This document shows positions 1 to 8,512 of a stretch of DNA of 64,000 nucleotides, one piece after another. A model generated the notes under the pieces. It made no database searches and had not been told where the DNA came from. It saw only the letters and a program-made list of their open reading frames with translations. The stretch is from NCBI GenBank assembly GCA_963751615.1, contig CAVVVG010000007.1:525720-589719 (forward strand). The letters are read 5' to 3'. Position 1 is the stretch's first letter. Each line of letters starts with the position of its first letter. The translations under genes were made by a program, and so were the position numbers. The stretch is from Palsa-892 sp963751615 (GTDB lineage Bacteria > Pseudomonadota > Alphaproteobacteria > Rhizobiales > Xanthobacteraceae).

Positions 1-1061
1 ATTCTTGCGCCTGTGGTAACCGACTGAATTTCAGTCTTCGTTTGAATTGGAACGCCGAAGTCGGCAGTCGCATTAGCATCGAATTGACGATAGACGAGGT
101 AAAGCTCCATCGCCGCAGAATCAATATTTTGGGTGACGCCCGTACCCCACGGGGCAATAGGTAATTCAGCAGATATGCCGATACCCCAGAAGGAATGGGT
201 GCGTGAAGTGTTGGCACCGGGCAAGCCCGGGACGTTGATTTGAACCTGACTGATCGCGGCTCCGTATTCGCCATAAATCGAAGTGGCTCTGAACCAGTTC
301 TTGCTTATACCCGTCTGAGTGTACCATTGCTTATCAACGCTGATGCGACCGCCGAGCAGCCAGTACGAACTGATATCTGTCTTGTGCGGGAGACCATTTC
401 CTGGGTTGATCGCGCTGTACGAAGATCCACTGCAATAGGCAGCCATGCCGCCAGCATTTAGAAAAAGGCCAGTAGGGGTGTGCCAGAGAGATTTCTGAAT
501 GTAACCATCAACACAAACGCCCGCCTTATTGCCAGAGGTACTAAAACCAGTCCCTTCGTAGGTCGTATGGCCGGAATTTTCAGCAAAGCCGACACCCGCT
601 GCAACTCTAAATCCCGAGAACTCTCCCGCGTATCTGAGGGAGTCCTGGTAGAGTTGACCTGCAGATTGGTCAACGTTCTGTCCTGCCCCTAAGCCCCACA
701 GATTCGATGCGGGCCGGCAGTTATTATTTGCCGAAGCGTAATAGTGACCGCCGTCAGAGAATTGGCACCGCTTAAGTTGGTCGTCGGGTCTCTTGTCGCA
801 GATGGCCGAGCCGCCAACAAAATAGATGCTCGTGCCTCTGCTGCAGACGATTCCGGTTGCCGTTTGTGCCGGAAGCCAATCGCCTATTGCCGTGATTCTG
901 AGACAAGTATCCGTGCCTGGAACGTAATAAAATCCCGCGCCGTATAGGCTGCAAACCTTCACGTATTCAACTGGTTTTGCCTCTGCGAGAAATGAAAATC
1001 CAAAGATTGATGAACTTGTTAGAAGGGCGGAAAAGCCCAATTTGCAGAATTGAAATCGCAT
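1..1061 (-). CDS. Porin-like outer membrane protein, 3' end outside window
   Basis: An open frame runs from ATG at 1061 to the left edge without a stop (353 codons visible). It begins with a Sec signal peptide ending near AEAKP, then a cysteine-containing segment, VKVCSLYGAGFYYVPGTDTC, that is the hallmark N-terminus of the rhizobial Porin_2 family. The rest alternates aromatic and polar residues as a beta-barrel does. Family role: trimeric general diffusion channel in the outer membrane. Odd point: after the hallmark it departs from the usual GGY continuation and carries several further cysteines, so it may be a divergent family member and not a classic porin. The gene is divergent from nothing nearby; about 600 bases of repeat-rich DNA lie upstream. 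Confidence 0.7.
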   Translation of the reverse strand, partial: MRFQFCKLGFSALLTSSSIFGFSFLAEAKPVEYVKVCSLYGAGFYYVPGTDTCLRITAIGDWLPAQTATGIVCSRGTSIYFVGGSAICDKRPDDQLKRCQFSDGGHYYASANNNCRPASNLWGLGAGQNVDQSAGQLYQDSLRYAGEFSGFRVAAGVGFAENSGHTTYEGTGFSTSGNKAGVCVDGYIQKSLWHTPTGLFLNAGGMAAYCSGSSYSAINPGNGLPHKTDISSYWLLGGRISVDKQWYTQTGISKNWFRATSIYGEYGAAISQVQINVPGLPGANTSRTHSFWGIGISAELPIAPWGTGVTQNIDSAAMELYLVYRQFDANATADFGVPIQTKTEIQSVTTGAR

Positions 1062-1238
1062 GGCATGCCCCCGCTCTGCCGATCCCGAAAGCCTTTCACG
1101 AATTTTCGGTGCGATCAAATAGTTTAGCGGGCATCTAGATCCTATAGGTCGTTTTCTGACCTGCTATGGCCAAATCATCACAAGGAAAAATTGCTGGAAA
1201 TTTATGTGCTTACGACCTCTTGATCTTCGCGATCTGTA

Positions 1239-1264
1239 TGTCCGCTTAGGATCATAAGCAGACA
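1239..1264. repeat. Palindromic TGTCCGCT-type intergenic repeat
   Basis: TGTCCGCTTA at 1239-1248 and TAAGCAGACA at 1255-1264 form a near-perfect inverted repeat with a 6-base loop. Related TGTCCGCT/AGCGGACA pieces recur at 2551 and 2840-2874, which points to a dispersed family of small non-coding repeats. Confidence 0.5.
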
Positions 1265-1303
1265 TGAAGCTCTCTCATTATGATGTCTGGTTTACCCCCG
1301 AAG

Positions 1304-1445
1304 GCGGACCTTTAGCTGCATGCAATTCTGATTGAGCCGGCGTGGAAAATCCGTGGACTTTTGAAAAAACCAAGTCCAATCAATGCGGTGCGTTCCCTTC
1401 ACACGGGAGAGGTCGTAGGTTCAATCCCTACAGCGCCCACCATTT
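1304..1445 (+). repeat. Copy A of a 142-base direct repeat containing a tRNA-Val 3' end
   Basis: This stretch matches 2551-2694 with only scattered differences: a GCGGAC start, TGCAATTCTGATTGAGCCGG, a TCCGTGGACTTTTGAAAAAA tract, and then the 3' part of a tRNA. The shared part includes about 86 bases upstream of the tRNA piece, so the two copies derive from one repeat unit and not only from recombination inside a tRNA gene. A weaker third copy of the TGGACTTT part lies near 2795-2815. Confidence 0.75.
1388..1442 (+). pseudogene. tRNA-Val(CAC) 3' fragment, copy A
   Basis: The sequence holds an anticodon arm (TTCCC, loop TTCACAC, GGGAG; anticodon CAC), a variable loop, a T arm (GTAGG, TTCAATC, CCTAC), the 3' acceptor strand AGCGCCC, discriminator A and CCA. 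The 5' acceptor strand and D arm are missing; upstream bases do not pair with the acceptor. It is therefore a tRNA remnant of the kind left at integration sites, not a working tRNA. Confidence 0.7.
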
Positions 1446-1669
1446 CAAAGGCTTTCTCGGCAGTATCCGGCAACTCGGTACGGAACGGAACATTGCCGAG
1501 TACGACGCCGTCATAATGATGCTGCGCGCTGTGTCCAAGTTCCAATGGGAACACCGGCAAAGCATGGGGCATATCGAGGCGTTCTTGGACTGGTGCCGGG
1601 AGCGCGATAACCGGGCCGCCCGTCGCCGCAGTGCCGCAATGATCGCGAAGTGCCCGTGGAATAGTAACC

Positions 1670-2344
1670 TCAAAACCGTGGCTGCGCGAATAACTGATTA
1701 TGTCCCGCGCCCGCAACCGAAGAAAATATTTTCTTTTCTGGATCGAACACCGAAAGCAGGCCTATAGCCACGTCGAAAAAGGCGGCATGCAGGTGCAATC
1801 GATTGCTTTCGACCAGAATGCGCACGCAGGGAAACGTCATGAGATTATCGAGCGTCCTAATTGCTGACGCATGTTCCAAATGGTCGAGGTAATCAGCAAG
1901 GCTAGAATGATTTTTCTGCGGTCCTATAGAAGCAGCGGCCGGTGTAAGCAGCTCCATCCATTTGCCGATAAAGTCACCCGGTGACAGCGGTTCGCCACGT
2001 TCGGCAAAGGCGCGGATGCCACCGCAGCGCGCGTGGCCGAGCACGACGATGTGTTTAACTTTCAGCGCTTGCACGGCGAATTCGAGTGCGGCCGAAACTG
2101 CCCGCTGCGCACTGTCCGGTGTATAGGGAGGCACAAGATTGGCGACATTGCGCATCACAAAAAGTTCGCCCGGATTAGCATCGAAGATTACCTCCGGCGA
2201 AACCCGCGAATCGCAGCAGCCAATCACCATGATTTCCGGTGATTGTCCGCCCTCGGCAAGTTCGCGATAGCGGCCTTGCTCGACAGTAAAACGGCTTGAA
2301 AGGAAAGCATGATAACCTTCGATCAGTCGTTCCGGAAAAGACAT
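1670..2344 (-). CDS. Beta-class carbonic anhydrase
   Basis: A 224-residue cytoplasmic zinc enzyme that interconverts CO2 and bicarbonate. The CxDxR motif is at residues 43-47 (CCDSR) and the HxxC motif at 104-107 (GHARCGG); together they give the three zinc ligands (C43, H104, C107) and the Asp/Arg dyad of beta-carbonic anhydrases. The length fits the bacterial family. It stands alone, bracketed by the two copies of the tRNA-derived repeat (1304-1445 and 2551-2694), so it could have moved as a small unit with them. Base composition is not clearly different from the neighbours. No regulator is adjacent. Confidence 0.92.
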   Translation of the reverse strand: MSFPERLIEGYHAFLSSRFTVEQGRYRELAEGGQSPEIMVIGCCDSRVSPEVIFDANPGELFVMRNVANLVPPYTPDSAQRAVSAALEFAVQALKVKHIVVLGHARCGGIRAFAERGEPLSPGDFIGKWMELLTPAAASIGPQKNHSSLADYLDHLEHASAIRTLDNLMTFPCVRILVESNRLHLHAAFFDVAIGLLSVFDPEKKIFSSVAGAGHNQLFAQPRF

Positions 2345-2550
2345 GCGTCACCTATTATCAATCTCATCTTCGTAACGTCATAGTTACGCTCAGACCACAT
2401 TCGGCAATCCGTAAGCAAGGTGTGGTGGCCGAATCTCGCGTTCGGGTCATTGACGACCGATACGGTCAAGGCGGTCGCCGTTGTTTGTCCGTTGTTGGTC
2501 CAATAGCGACCATTCAAGGCATGGATCCGAAATGACGCTAAGTGCCAATA

Positions 2551-2694
2551 GCGGACATTTAGCTACATGCAATTCTGATTGAGCCGGCGTGAAAAATCCG
2601 TGGACTTTTGAAAAAACTCGAAATGCGATCAATGGGGTGTGTTCCCTTCACACGGGAGAGGTCGTAGGTTCAATCCCTACAGCGCCCACCATTT
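2551..2694 (+). repeat. Copy B of the direct repeat containing a tRNA-Val 3' end
   Basis: Second copy of the unit at 1304-1445, in the same orientation and about 1.25 kb downstream. It differs by a few substitutions and a small insertion between the TTTTGAAAAAAC tract and the tRNA piece. The two copies frame the carbonic anhydrase gene. Confidence 0.75.
2637..2691 (+). pseudogene. tRNA-Val(CAC) 3' fragment, copy B
   Basis: Identical to copy A from the anticodon arm to CCA (GTTCCC, loop TTCACAC, GGGAG, T arm, AGCGCCC, ACCA). The 5' half is missing here as well. Perfect conservation of this part, while the flanks drifted, suggests either recent duplication or conversion from an intact tRNA-Val gene elsewhere in the genome. 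Confidence 0.7.
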
Positions 2695-2839
2695 TCTCCA
2701 ATCAATCCAGCAACTAAATCAATTATTGATTCAAAACACGAATGGCAGTTCGTGACATTTCACGACTGAAATGAACGGATACAAATACGTTAGCCGTGGA
2801 GAATCCATGGACTTTGCAAATGACTGCTTTCCTTCCGAA

Positions 2840-2874
2840 AGCGGACATCAAACGGTGCACCTCGCATGTCCGCT
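2840..2874. repeat. Palindromic AGCGGACAT repeat
   Basis: AGCGGACAT at 2840-2848 pairs with ATGTCCGCT at 2866-2874, a perfect 9-base inverted repeat with a 17-base spacer. It belongs to the same family as 1239-1264. Confidence 0.5.
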
Positions 2875-2935
2875 TAGTGCCAGAACCAGACATTCGGAGG
2901 AGTAGGTATATCTGCGAAAGTGTAATGCGCACGCG

Positions 2936-3550
2936 CTATGTCCGTGGCGCCATAACTGTGCGAGAGAGCTGCGGGTATGTCGCGCAATAACCGCGCCAGC
3001 GCGCGATTGGAGCCAGGGCTCCAAAGAGCATGCGTTGTACCGCCGCCGGCGGCGAGCGGAACTCAATCACATCGCTGAACTCCTGCGCGACTAGCGCGAG
3101 TTGCAGCGGATGCGGCATGCCCTTGCTGTTCGTGTGGCCGAGCCGGGCGAGACCGAATACGGTCTCGATCATGTGGGCGAAGCGCTCGCCGGGCGTAACC
3201 TCAACGCGAACGCGGGCGTCTTGGTAGTCGCTCGCGTTCCACCAGTCGTGCCACACGCCCGGCTCCACGATGGCCGTCTTGCCCTCACGGAGAATAGTTG
3301 TCTGCCCAGAGAGCTTCACGGTCAGTTCACCTTCAAGCACGGTGAAACGTTCAACGAGAGCGGGATGGCGGTGCTCGCCCATGACCCGCGCTCCGACGAG
3401 CGCTGTTAGCTCGGCAGCCACACGGCCCTCGTGGTTCTTGTAGGGAAGCTCGAGAATCTTGGCCCGCTCGCGGGTGACAGGGTTCTCCCAGAGTTCCCCG
3501 ATCTGGATCGGTGTGCGATCCGGCGAGCCATGTGGATCGGGGTGTGACAT
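2936..3550 (-). CDS. Cupin-domain protein
   Basis: A 204-residue protein with one cupin fold at about residues 50-120. GEHRHPALVERFTVLEGEL matches cupin motif 1 (HxH-like pattern plus a Glu) and VEPGVWHDWWNAS matches motif 2 with its His, so a metal site is likely. The C-terminal 80 residues are helical with no signature. The substrate cannot be told: cupins range from dioxygenases to sugar isomerases and simple binding proteins. No signal peptide; cytoplasmic. It is followed by an unrelated DUF899 gene on the same strand, 135 bases upstream in transcription order, so an operon is possible but unproven. Confidence 0.75.
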   Translation of the reverse strand: MSHPDPHGSPDRTPIQIGELWENPVTRERAKILELPYKNHEGRVAAELTALVGARVMGEHRHPALVERFTVLEGELTVKLSGQTTILREGKTAIVEPGVWHDWWNASDYQDARVRVEVTPGERFAHMIETVFGLARLGHTNSKGMPHPLQLALVAQEFSDVIEFRSPPAAVQRMLFGALAPIARWRGYCATYPQLSRTVMAPRT

Positions 3551-3685
3551 AGGTAATTTATTAATTGCGGTCGATCTGCCGTCAAGGTGTTGGGCGGTTG
3601 TTAGTTTGGTTTTTTGGGGCGGTAATCGATCCCCTTAAACGCGCCGCAAGGTGGCGACTTACGGGGGCTAGTACTGCAGACGCAT

Positions 3686-4489
3686 TCAAAGAATGAGTGG
3701 GGCGTCCAGTCCTGTGTAGCTCAGCTTCGGATGCCAGTCCTTGCCGCGTCCTTCGGGTGTGTAGTCGAGTATGTTCCAGAGCGGCCAGATCAAGTCGACA
3801 TGACGACTGTGCTGCCCCTTCTCCGTTGGCGCGAACATCAGTTCGGTGGCGTAGACGTGATGAATCGCTTCGCCCCTACGCGCGAACACATTGAGAATGG
3901 GACGCTGCGCGCCGTCATTGGTCTCGCCGTGATAGTCCCGATTGTAACTGTTGTTCGCAGACGAGAGCAGGCGCAGATTGCGCCACCCGCGTTGATCGGT
4001 AAACGCGCGGATACGCGCGATGGGGGATTTAGCGACGACCGCCAACGCGCAGCGCTGCGTGACATGTGGCGCAGCGCCGTCAAGACTGTCAAGAATCGAC
4101 GTGCATGCGGGGCATGGGGCCTTCATCTGCGGCCCGAACATGTAGCTGTAGATGACGAGCGTGCCCTTGTCGCCGAAGAGCTCGCTCAGCTTGATGATGC
4201 GTGTTCCGGTCTCTGTCCGTTCCTCGAATTCATAATCAGGCGCCGCTCCGCCCCGCGGCAGCTTTCGACGTAGCGCGGCCACGCGCTCGACCTCGCGACG
4301 CAGGCCTACTTCCGCCCTCAGCAGGATGTCGCGCGCGCCGCGGTATTTGCGATCCTCGTTCGGGAAACGCACATCATGAAGGCTGCGTCCGCCGGATTTT
4401 CCACCGCCCTTGCGTGCGGCCGGCGCTCTCGATCGCTTCGTTCTGACGGAGATCTTGCGTGCGGACTTGGTCCGTGTGCCCTTCGCGAT
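3686..4489 (-). CDS. DUF899 family thioredoxin-like protein
   Basis: The conserved DUF899 body (thioredoxin-like fold) covers the segment from RFPNEDRKYRGARD to the end; a PCPACTS motif in the middle supplies the cysteines, and the C-terminal IWPLWNILDYTPEGRG is a family signature. The family is uncharacterised; a redox role is inferred from the fold. The first usual start codon in frame is GTG at 4372 (228 codons), but it has no ribosome site. The frame stays open upstream through a Lys/Arg-rich segment to 4489. There ATC sits 5 bases after a perfect GGGAGG at 4495-4500. So either ATC is the start, or an ATG has been altered by mutation or sequencing error. Confidence 0.7.
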   Translation of the reverse strand: MAKGTRTKSARKISVRTKRSRAPAARKGGGKSGGRSLHDVRFPNEDRKYRGARDILLRAEVGLRREVERVAALRRKLPRGGAAPDYEFEERTETGTRIIKLSELFGDKGTLVIYSYMFGPQMKAPCPACTSILDSLDGAAPHVTQRCALAVVAKSPIARIRAFTDQRGWRNLRLLSSANNSYNRDYHGETNDGAQRPILNVFARRGEAIHHVYATELMFAPTEKGQHSRHVDLIWPLWNILDYTPEGRGKDWHPKLSYTGLDAPLIL

Positions 4490-4726
4490 GACAACCTCCC
4501 ATGTCGAGGCCTTTTATCCGACATTCCCCAAGTAAACTCTGAAACGAAATTGAGGATAGCATACTGCGAGATTTCCCGGAAGCTACAGGCGGCTATCATG
4601 GCACGTGAGACTGAAGAACGCGCTTCCGACTAAACCCATGTCGCCTATTGGCACAAGGCAGACGTGGACAAGACGCCGCCGCCCTTTCCCGGGCCGAGCA
4701 ATCTTTCAGCCAACCGTTTCCCCGAT

Positions 4727-5344
4727 TTACATCGGCGGCGTGAGGCCGTCGCGTCCGACACCGATGCGGGCAGCGACAAGGCTTCCGTCCGGCTGCTTAG
4801 CGGCGCCGGCAATGAAGATCTTGGCGCCCGGCTTCAACTCTCTCCGATCGCCCGGCACATAGGTCACGACCGGCGCGTCGGGCGGAACGACGACGGTCTT
4901 TTCGCCGTCCTTATATTTAAGCGTCATCGTATGGCTGCCGATCTTGGCCACAACTTCGGCGACGGTTGCATTGGTCATCATGCTGTTCGGGCGCAAGTCC
5001 CACGGCCGGATGCCCTCGGCGATCCCACGCATCGCATCCGGAAAGATTAGCACCTCAAGCGCGCGCTGGCTGCCGTCTTCCTGCGGGATGCCGGCGACCC
5101 CGACGTAACTTCCCGACTTGACGTCGGCCATCGACGCTTTGACGACGCCCATCACAACCACGTTGTCAGTGATTTTGATCGCAAGTTTCGTTCCGTCGCG
5201 TGCGGCTACGCTCATCGTCTGGCCGTCAATGCCGTCAATAGTGCCGCGTACGCGCACGGTTTGTTCCTGTGCCGAAGCAATCGCGATGCTAGCGAGTACA
5301 AGAGCAGCGACGGCAACAAACCGTCGGTTGGATTTACGATGCAT
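4727..5344 (-). CDS. Secreted OB-fold-like protein of unknown function
   Basis: A 205-residue protein with a Sec signal peptide (Lys/Arg N-terminus, hydrophobic VAVAALVLASIAIASA, cleavage after ASA at about residue 25). The mature part repeats a pattern of short beta strands with VRGTIDGIDGQTMSVAARDG, then DVKSGSYVGVAG, then LKPGAKIFIAGA. This is the layout of the DUF5666 group of periplasmic OB-like domains: two related beta modules. No catalytic residues are evident. Probably periplasmic. It ends 237 bases from the DUF899 start and begins 36 bases after the end of the DUF971 gene on the same strand, so it may be co-transcribed with that gene. Confidence 0.7.
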   Translation of the reverse strand: MHRKSNRRFVAVAALVLASIAIASAQEQTVRVRGTIDGIDGQTMSVAARDGTKLAIKITDNVVVMGVVKASMADVKSGSYVGVAGIPQEDGSQRALEVLIFPDAMRGIAEGIRPWDLRPNSMMTNATVAEVVAKIGSHTMTLKYKDGEKTVVVPPDAPVVTYVPGDRRELKPGAKIFIAGAAKQPDGSLVAARIGVGRDGLTPPM

Positions 5345-5380
5345 GGCATTCCCCGATCTCGTTAGTTTCTAATCCGTGCC

Positions 5381-5770
5381 TTACTTCTTCCTTATCGGTT
5401 CGCGCGAGAGTCTCTTAGCTTTGAGTTCTTCCTCATAGCGCGCGAAGCGTTTGTCATATTCCTGTCCGAGCTGATGGAAATAGTCCCACGAATAAATGCC
5501 GGTCGAATGCATGTCATCGAACACGAGCCGAACGGCGTAATTTCCGACTGGATGAATTTCCAGGATTTGCACGTCACGCTTGCCGCCCACGATCTTGCGC
5601 TCGTCGGGATTATGCCCTTGAACCTCTGCGCTCGGGCTTTCAACCCGCAGATACTCGGCCGGAAGCGAGATGGTTTCGCCGTTATCGAAAGAGATCGTCA
5701 GCGAGCGGCGATCCTTATTCAGGCGCAATTCTTTCGGCCAATGGCGCGGTGCGGCGGAACTTGAGGACAT
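5381..5770 (-). CDS. DUF971 protein (gamma-butyrobetaine hydroxylase-like N-terminal domain)
   Basis: A small protein of 129 residues from ATG at 5770 (an in-frame start at 5791 would add seven residues). It matches DUF971: RHWPKELRLNKDRRSLTISF at the start, LPAEYLRVESPSAEVQGH in the middle, and IHPVGNYAVRLVFDDMHSTG with GIYSWDYFHQLG at the end. Family members occur alone or fused to Mrp/ApbC-type iron-sulfur carriers and to gamma-butyrobetaine hydroxylase; their own role is not settled. It is divergent from moaA with about 105 bases between, an arrangement that hints at a link to Fe-S or molybdenum-cofactor metabolism. That link is inference. Confidence 0.85.
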   Translation of the reverse strand: MSSSSAAPRHWPKELRLNKDRRSLTISFDNGETISLPAEYLRVESPSAEVQGHNPDERKIVGGKRDVQILEIHPVGNYAVRLVFDDMHSTGIYSWDYFHQLGQEYDKRFARYEEELKAKRLSREPIRKK

Positions 5771-5875
5771 CACTTTCTCCGGAGCGAGCAACCTAGCGCC
5801 AGAACTAGACCACGCAAGCGCTGGACGGGGCCCTCTGACTCGGCCACACTTTGCGGATATAGAGTGCGGACAGCC

Positions 5876-6919
5876 ATGGACGCGAAAACGAATCTTGATC
5901 TCGACCGTAGGAACGCCACCAATGGGCCAATGGTGGACCGCTTCGGCCGGGTAATCACGTATCTCCGGGTATCGGTCACTGATCGTTGCGATTTCCGTTG
6001 CGTTTATTGCATGACGGAAAACATGACGTTCCTGCCCAAACGCGACCTACTTTCGCTCGAGGAGCTGGATCGGCTCTGCTCTGCCTTTGTCGCCCGCGGC
6101 GTCAAAAAGCTGAGGCTGACCGGCGGCGAGCCGCTCGTGCGGCGCGACATCATGCTCCTGTTCCGCTCGTTGTCGCGCCATCTCTCCACCGGTGCGCTTG
6201 AAGAGCTCACGCTCACGACCAACGGTTCGCAGCTCGCGCGTTTTGCTGAAGATTTGGCTTCCTATGGAATCAAACGCGTCAATGTTTCACTCGATACGCT
6301 TGACGCAATAAAATTCAAGGAAATTACCCGCTGGGGCGAACATTCGAAGGTGCTCGCGGGAATCGAAGCTGCCCAGACAGCCGGTCTTCACGTCAAAATC
6401 AACGCTGTTGCATTGAAGGGCGTGAACGAGGACGAAATCCCGTCGCTGATGGAATGGGCGCACGGCCGCGGCATGGATCTCTCGCTGATCGAGGTGATGC
6501 CGCTCGGTGAAATCGGTCCGGAACGTGTCGATCAATATCTTCCGCTCTCGCTCGTACGGGCGCGCCTCTCACAACGCTACTTGCTGGAAGACATCGACTA
6601 TAGCACCGGCGGCCCGGCTCGATATGCAAAGGTAAAGGAAACGGGCGGGCGGCTCGGCTTTATTACGCCCCTCACCCACAATTTCTGTGAGGGTTGCAAT
6701 CGCGTGCGCGTGACCTGCACCGGTACCCTGTTCATGTGCCTCGGTCAGGAAGATTGTGCTGACCTTCGCACGCCTCTGCGCGCCTCAGTAACGGACGACG
6801 CCCTGCATGCTGCTATCGACGACGCGATTGCCCGCAAGCCGAAAGGGCATGATTTCGTGATCGATCGCCGGACAAAACAACCGGCCGTCGCTCGGCATAT
6901 GAGCGTGACCGGCGGCTGA
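5876..6919 (+). CDS. moaA: GTP 3',8-cyclase MoaA
   Basis: Radical SAM enzyme for the first step of molybdenum cofactor synthesis: it converts GTP to 3',8-cyclo-7,8-dihydro-GTP in the cytoplasm, with MoaC acting next. From ATG at 5876 the protein has 347 residues. The radical-SAM cluster motif is C38-x3-C42-x2-C45 (DRCDFRCVYC), followed by LRLTGGEPLVRRD. The second 4Fe-4S site is NFCEGCNRVRVTCTG near residue 265-280, with its third Cys in TGTLFMCLG or RVTC. The ending is SVTGG, the family's GG-terminated tail needed for activation. A GTG at 5864 is an alternative start. No moaC or other moa gene lies beside it. Confidence 0.95.
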   Translation: MDAKTNLDLDRRNATNGPMVDRFGRVITYLRVSVTDRCDFRCVYCMTENMTFLPKRDLLSLEELDRLCSAFVARGVKKLRLTGGEPLVRRDIMLLFRSLSRHLSTGALEELTLTTNGSQLARFAEDLASYGIKRVNVSLDTLDAIKFKEITRWGEHSKVLAGIEAAQTAGLHVKINAVALKGVNEDEIPSLMEWAHGRGMDLSLIEVMPLGEIGPERVDQYLPLSLVRARLSQRYLLEDIDYSTGGPARYAKVKETGGRLGFITPLTHNFCEGCNRVRVTCTGTLFMCLGQEDCADLRTPLRASVTDDALHAAIDDAIARKPKGHDFVIDRRTKQPAVARHMSVTGG

Positions 6920-6964
6920 GATTTTTCCATTTAGAACACAGGCCTTCTTGACTCTCGTCCGAGC

Positions 6965-8339
6965 GTGCCTGAGCCTGCGTCAAAATCGGGGGCAAGGGTG
7001 GCGGGCAATCATTTCACGCCGGAGATTTTCTTTGGCCTAAATCCGATGGTGACCTCAGCGGTCATACTGCTGATCACCTACGCCATCATCATGTGGGACA
7101 AGCTTAACCGCGCCATCGTTGCGTTGCTTGGCGCCGCGGCGATGGTACTGATCGGCGCGCTTGATCAAATCGAGGCCCTCAAAGGCATCGACTGGAACAC
7201 GATCGGATTACTCACCGGGATGATGATCCTGGTATCCATCTCACGCCGTTCCGGCATGTTCGAATATCTCGCCATATGGTCGGCGCAGGTCGCCAGAGCA
7301 AGCCCCGCTGGAATTCTCTTGATCCTGCAACTTACGACCGCCGTCTTATCGGCTCTGCTGGACAATGTAACAACAGTTTTGCTCGTGGTTCCGGTAACGC
7401 TAGCAATCACGCGGGAATTGCGGGTACCGCCCTATCCTTTTCTCTTCGCTGAAATCTTTGCCTCCAATATCGGCGGCACCGCGACTTTGATCGGTGATCC
7501 TCCGAATATCCTGATCGGATCGCTCGCGGGATTAAGCTTCAATCAATTCGTTGTGCATCTAACGCCGGTCATTCTTGTCGTCATGGCGGCACAGGCGGTG
7601 ATGATTCATCTCATATGGGGGAAGGATTTGCATTCTTCACCCGCTCACAAGAAGCGCGTGATGGCGATGAACGCCAGAATAACGATTCAGGACTGGACGT
7701 TGCTGCGACAATCACTCGTCGTTCTAACCGCTGTTATCGTTGCCTTTGTTTTCGCCCGGCAACTTCGTGCCGAGCCCGCCACGATCGCTATGAGCGGGGC
7801 TGCGATTTTAATGTTTCTCGACAATTGGAAACACCACAACGAAAAGCAGGCCGAAAACGTTCATAAGACGTTTGGCGACGTCGAGTGGATCACGATTTTT
7901 TTCTTCATCGGATTGTTTATCGTCGTGCATGGCGTTGAGGTAGGTGGACTACTTGCGCTTCTAGCAAATAAGCTGGTGGCAGTGACCGGCGGCAATATGG
8001 CGACAGCGGGCTATTCGATTCTATGGGCCTCGGCATTTCTGTCGGCGATTGTCGACAACATTCCCTTTGTCGCAACCATGATCCCACTGATCAAAAGCAT
8101 GGCGCCCGCTTATGGCGGCGCCGATAAAATTGAGCCCTTATGGTGGTGTCTGTCGCTTGGGCGCTTGTCTCGGTGGCAACGGCACCCTGATCGGAGCCTC
8201 GGCCAACTTGACGGTGGCCGGCCTAGCGGAAAGAAACAAGATTCCCTTCCGTTTTATGACCTATACGTTTTACGCCTTGCCGATGATGATTGTTTCGGTA
8301 GCAATCTGTCACGTCTATGTCTGGTGGAGATACTTCTGA
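6965..8339 (+). CDS. SLC13/ArsB-NhaD-like ion transporter, frameshifted
   Basis: An integral membrane permease of the ion-transporter superfamily with about eleven hydrophobic segments. Two family repeats are visible: SNIGGTATLIGDPPNILIG in the first half and GGNGTLIGASANLTVAGLAE in the second. The second repeat lies in another frame. At 8159-8161 GGG should be GG; removing one G joins PLWWCLSLG to ACLGGNGTLIG and gives a 457-residue protein ending at 8339. Unrepaired, the frame runs out of phase to 8401. Family members carry Na+, arsenite, citrate or other anions, and the substrate cannot be assigned. Start uncertain: GTG 6965 or ATG 7046, the latter close to the first membrane segment. Confidence 0.8.
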
Positions 8340-8351
8340 ATTTCTACCATT

Positions 8352-8373
8352 CAAAAAACTTGCTAGTTTTTTG
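8352..8373 (+). terminator. Possible A/T-stem terminator after the permease
   Basis: CAAAAAAC (8352-8359) and GTTTTTTG (8366-8373) form an 8-base hairpin 13 bases after the repaired stop at 8339. The stem is weak and its right arm doubles as the U tract. Confidence 0.3.
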
Positions 8374-8512
8374 CAGCGCAAACAATCAAAGTTCTAATTG
8401 ACGTGGACTGCGGAATTGAGGGTAAGTTCTACCTGAAAACGGCTGCAAAAAAGAACGGCCAGCCAAGAGACAAGCCCGCGACCTTTTCGCGGCGCCAAAG
8501 GGGGACTAGACC

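Larger units (their letters stand above)
1062..1669. other. Gene-poor, repeat-bearing intergenic region
   Basis: 608 bases between the porin start and the end of the carbonic anhydrase. It should hold the porin promoter, then a palindrome at 1239-1264, a tRNA-derived repeat at 1304-1445, and about 220 bases with no recognisable feature. Open frames here (1342-1767 plus, 1399-1716 minus) run through the tRNA fragment. The minus one ends in the peptide VGAVGIEPTTSPV, a well-known false translation of tRNA 3' ends, so I regard both as non-coding. Confidence 0.7.
2345..2935. other. Repeat-rich intergenic region
   Basis: 591 bases between the carbonic anhydrase start and the cupin end. It contains repeat copy B with its tRNA fragment, a partial third copy of the TGGACTTT element near 2795-2815, and AGCGGACAT/ATGTCCGCT palindromes at 2840-2874. 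Short open frames here overlap these repeats and show no protein-like features. The promoter of the carbonic anhydrase must lie just above 2344. Confidence 0.65.

Noticed and set aside
1388..1442. Complete tRNA-Val gene
   Set aside because: No 5' acceptor strand or D arm; upstream bases do not pair with AGCGCCC.
1342..1767. Plus-strand frame of 141 codons and minus frame 1399-1716 as genes
   Set aside because: Both read through the tRNA-Val fragment; the minus one ends in the well-known false peptide VGAVGIEPTTSPV. The plus one also overlaps the carbonic anhydrase end.
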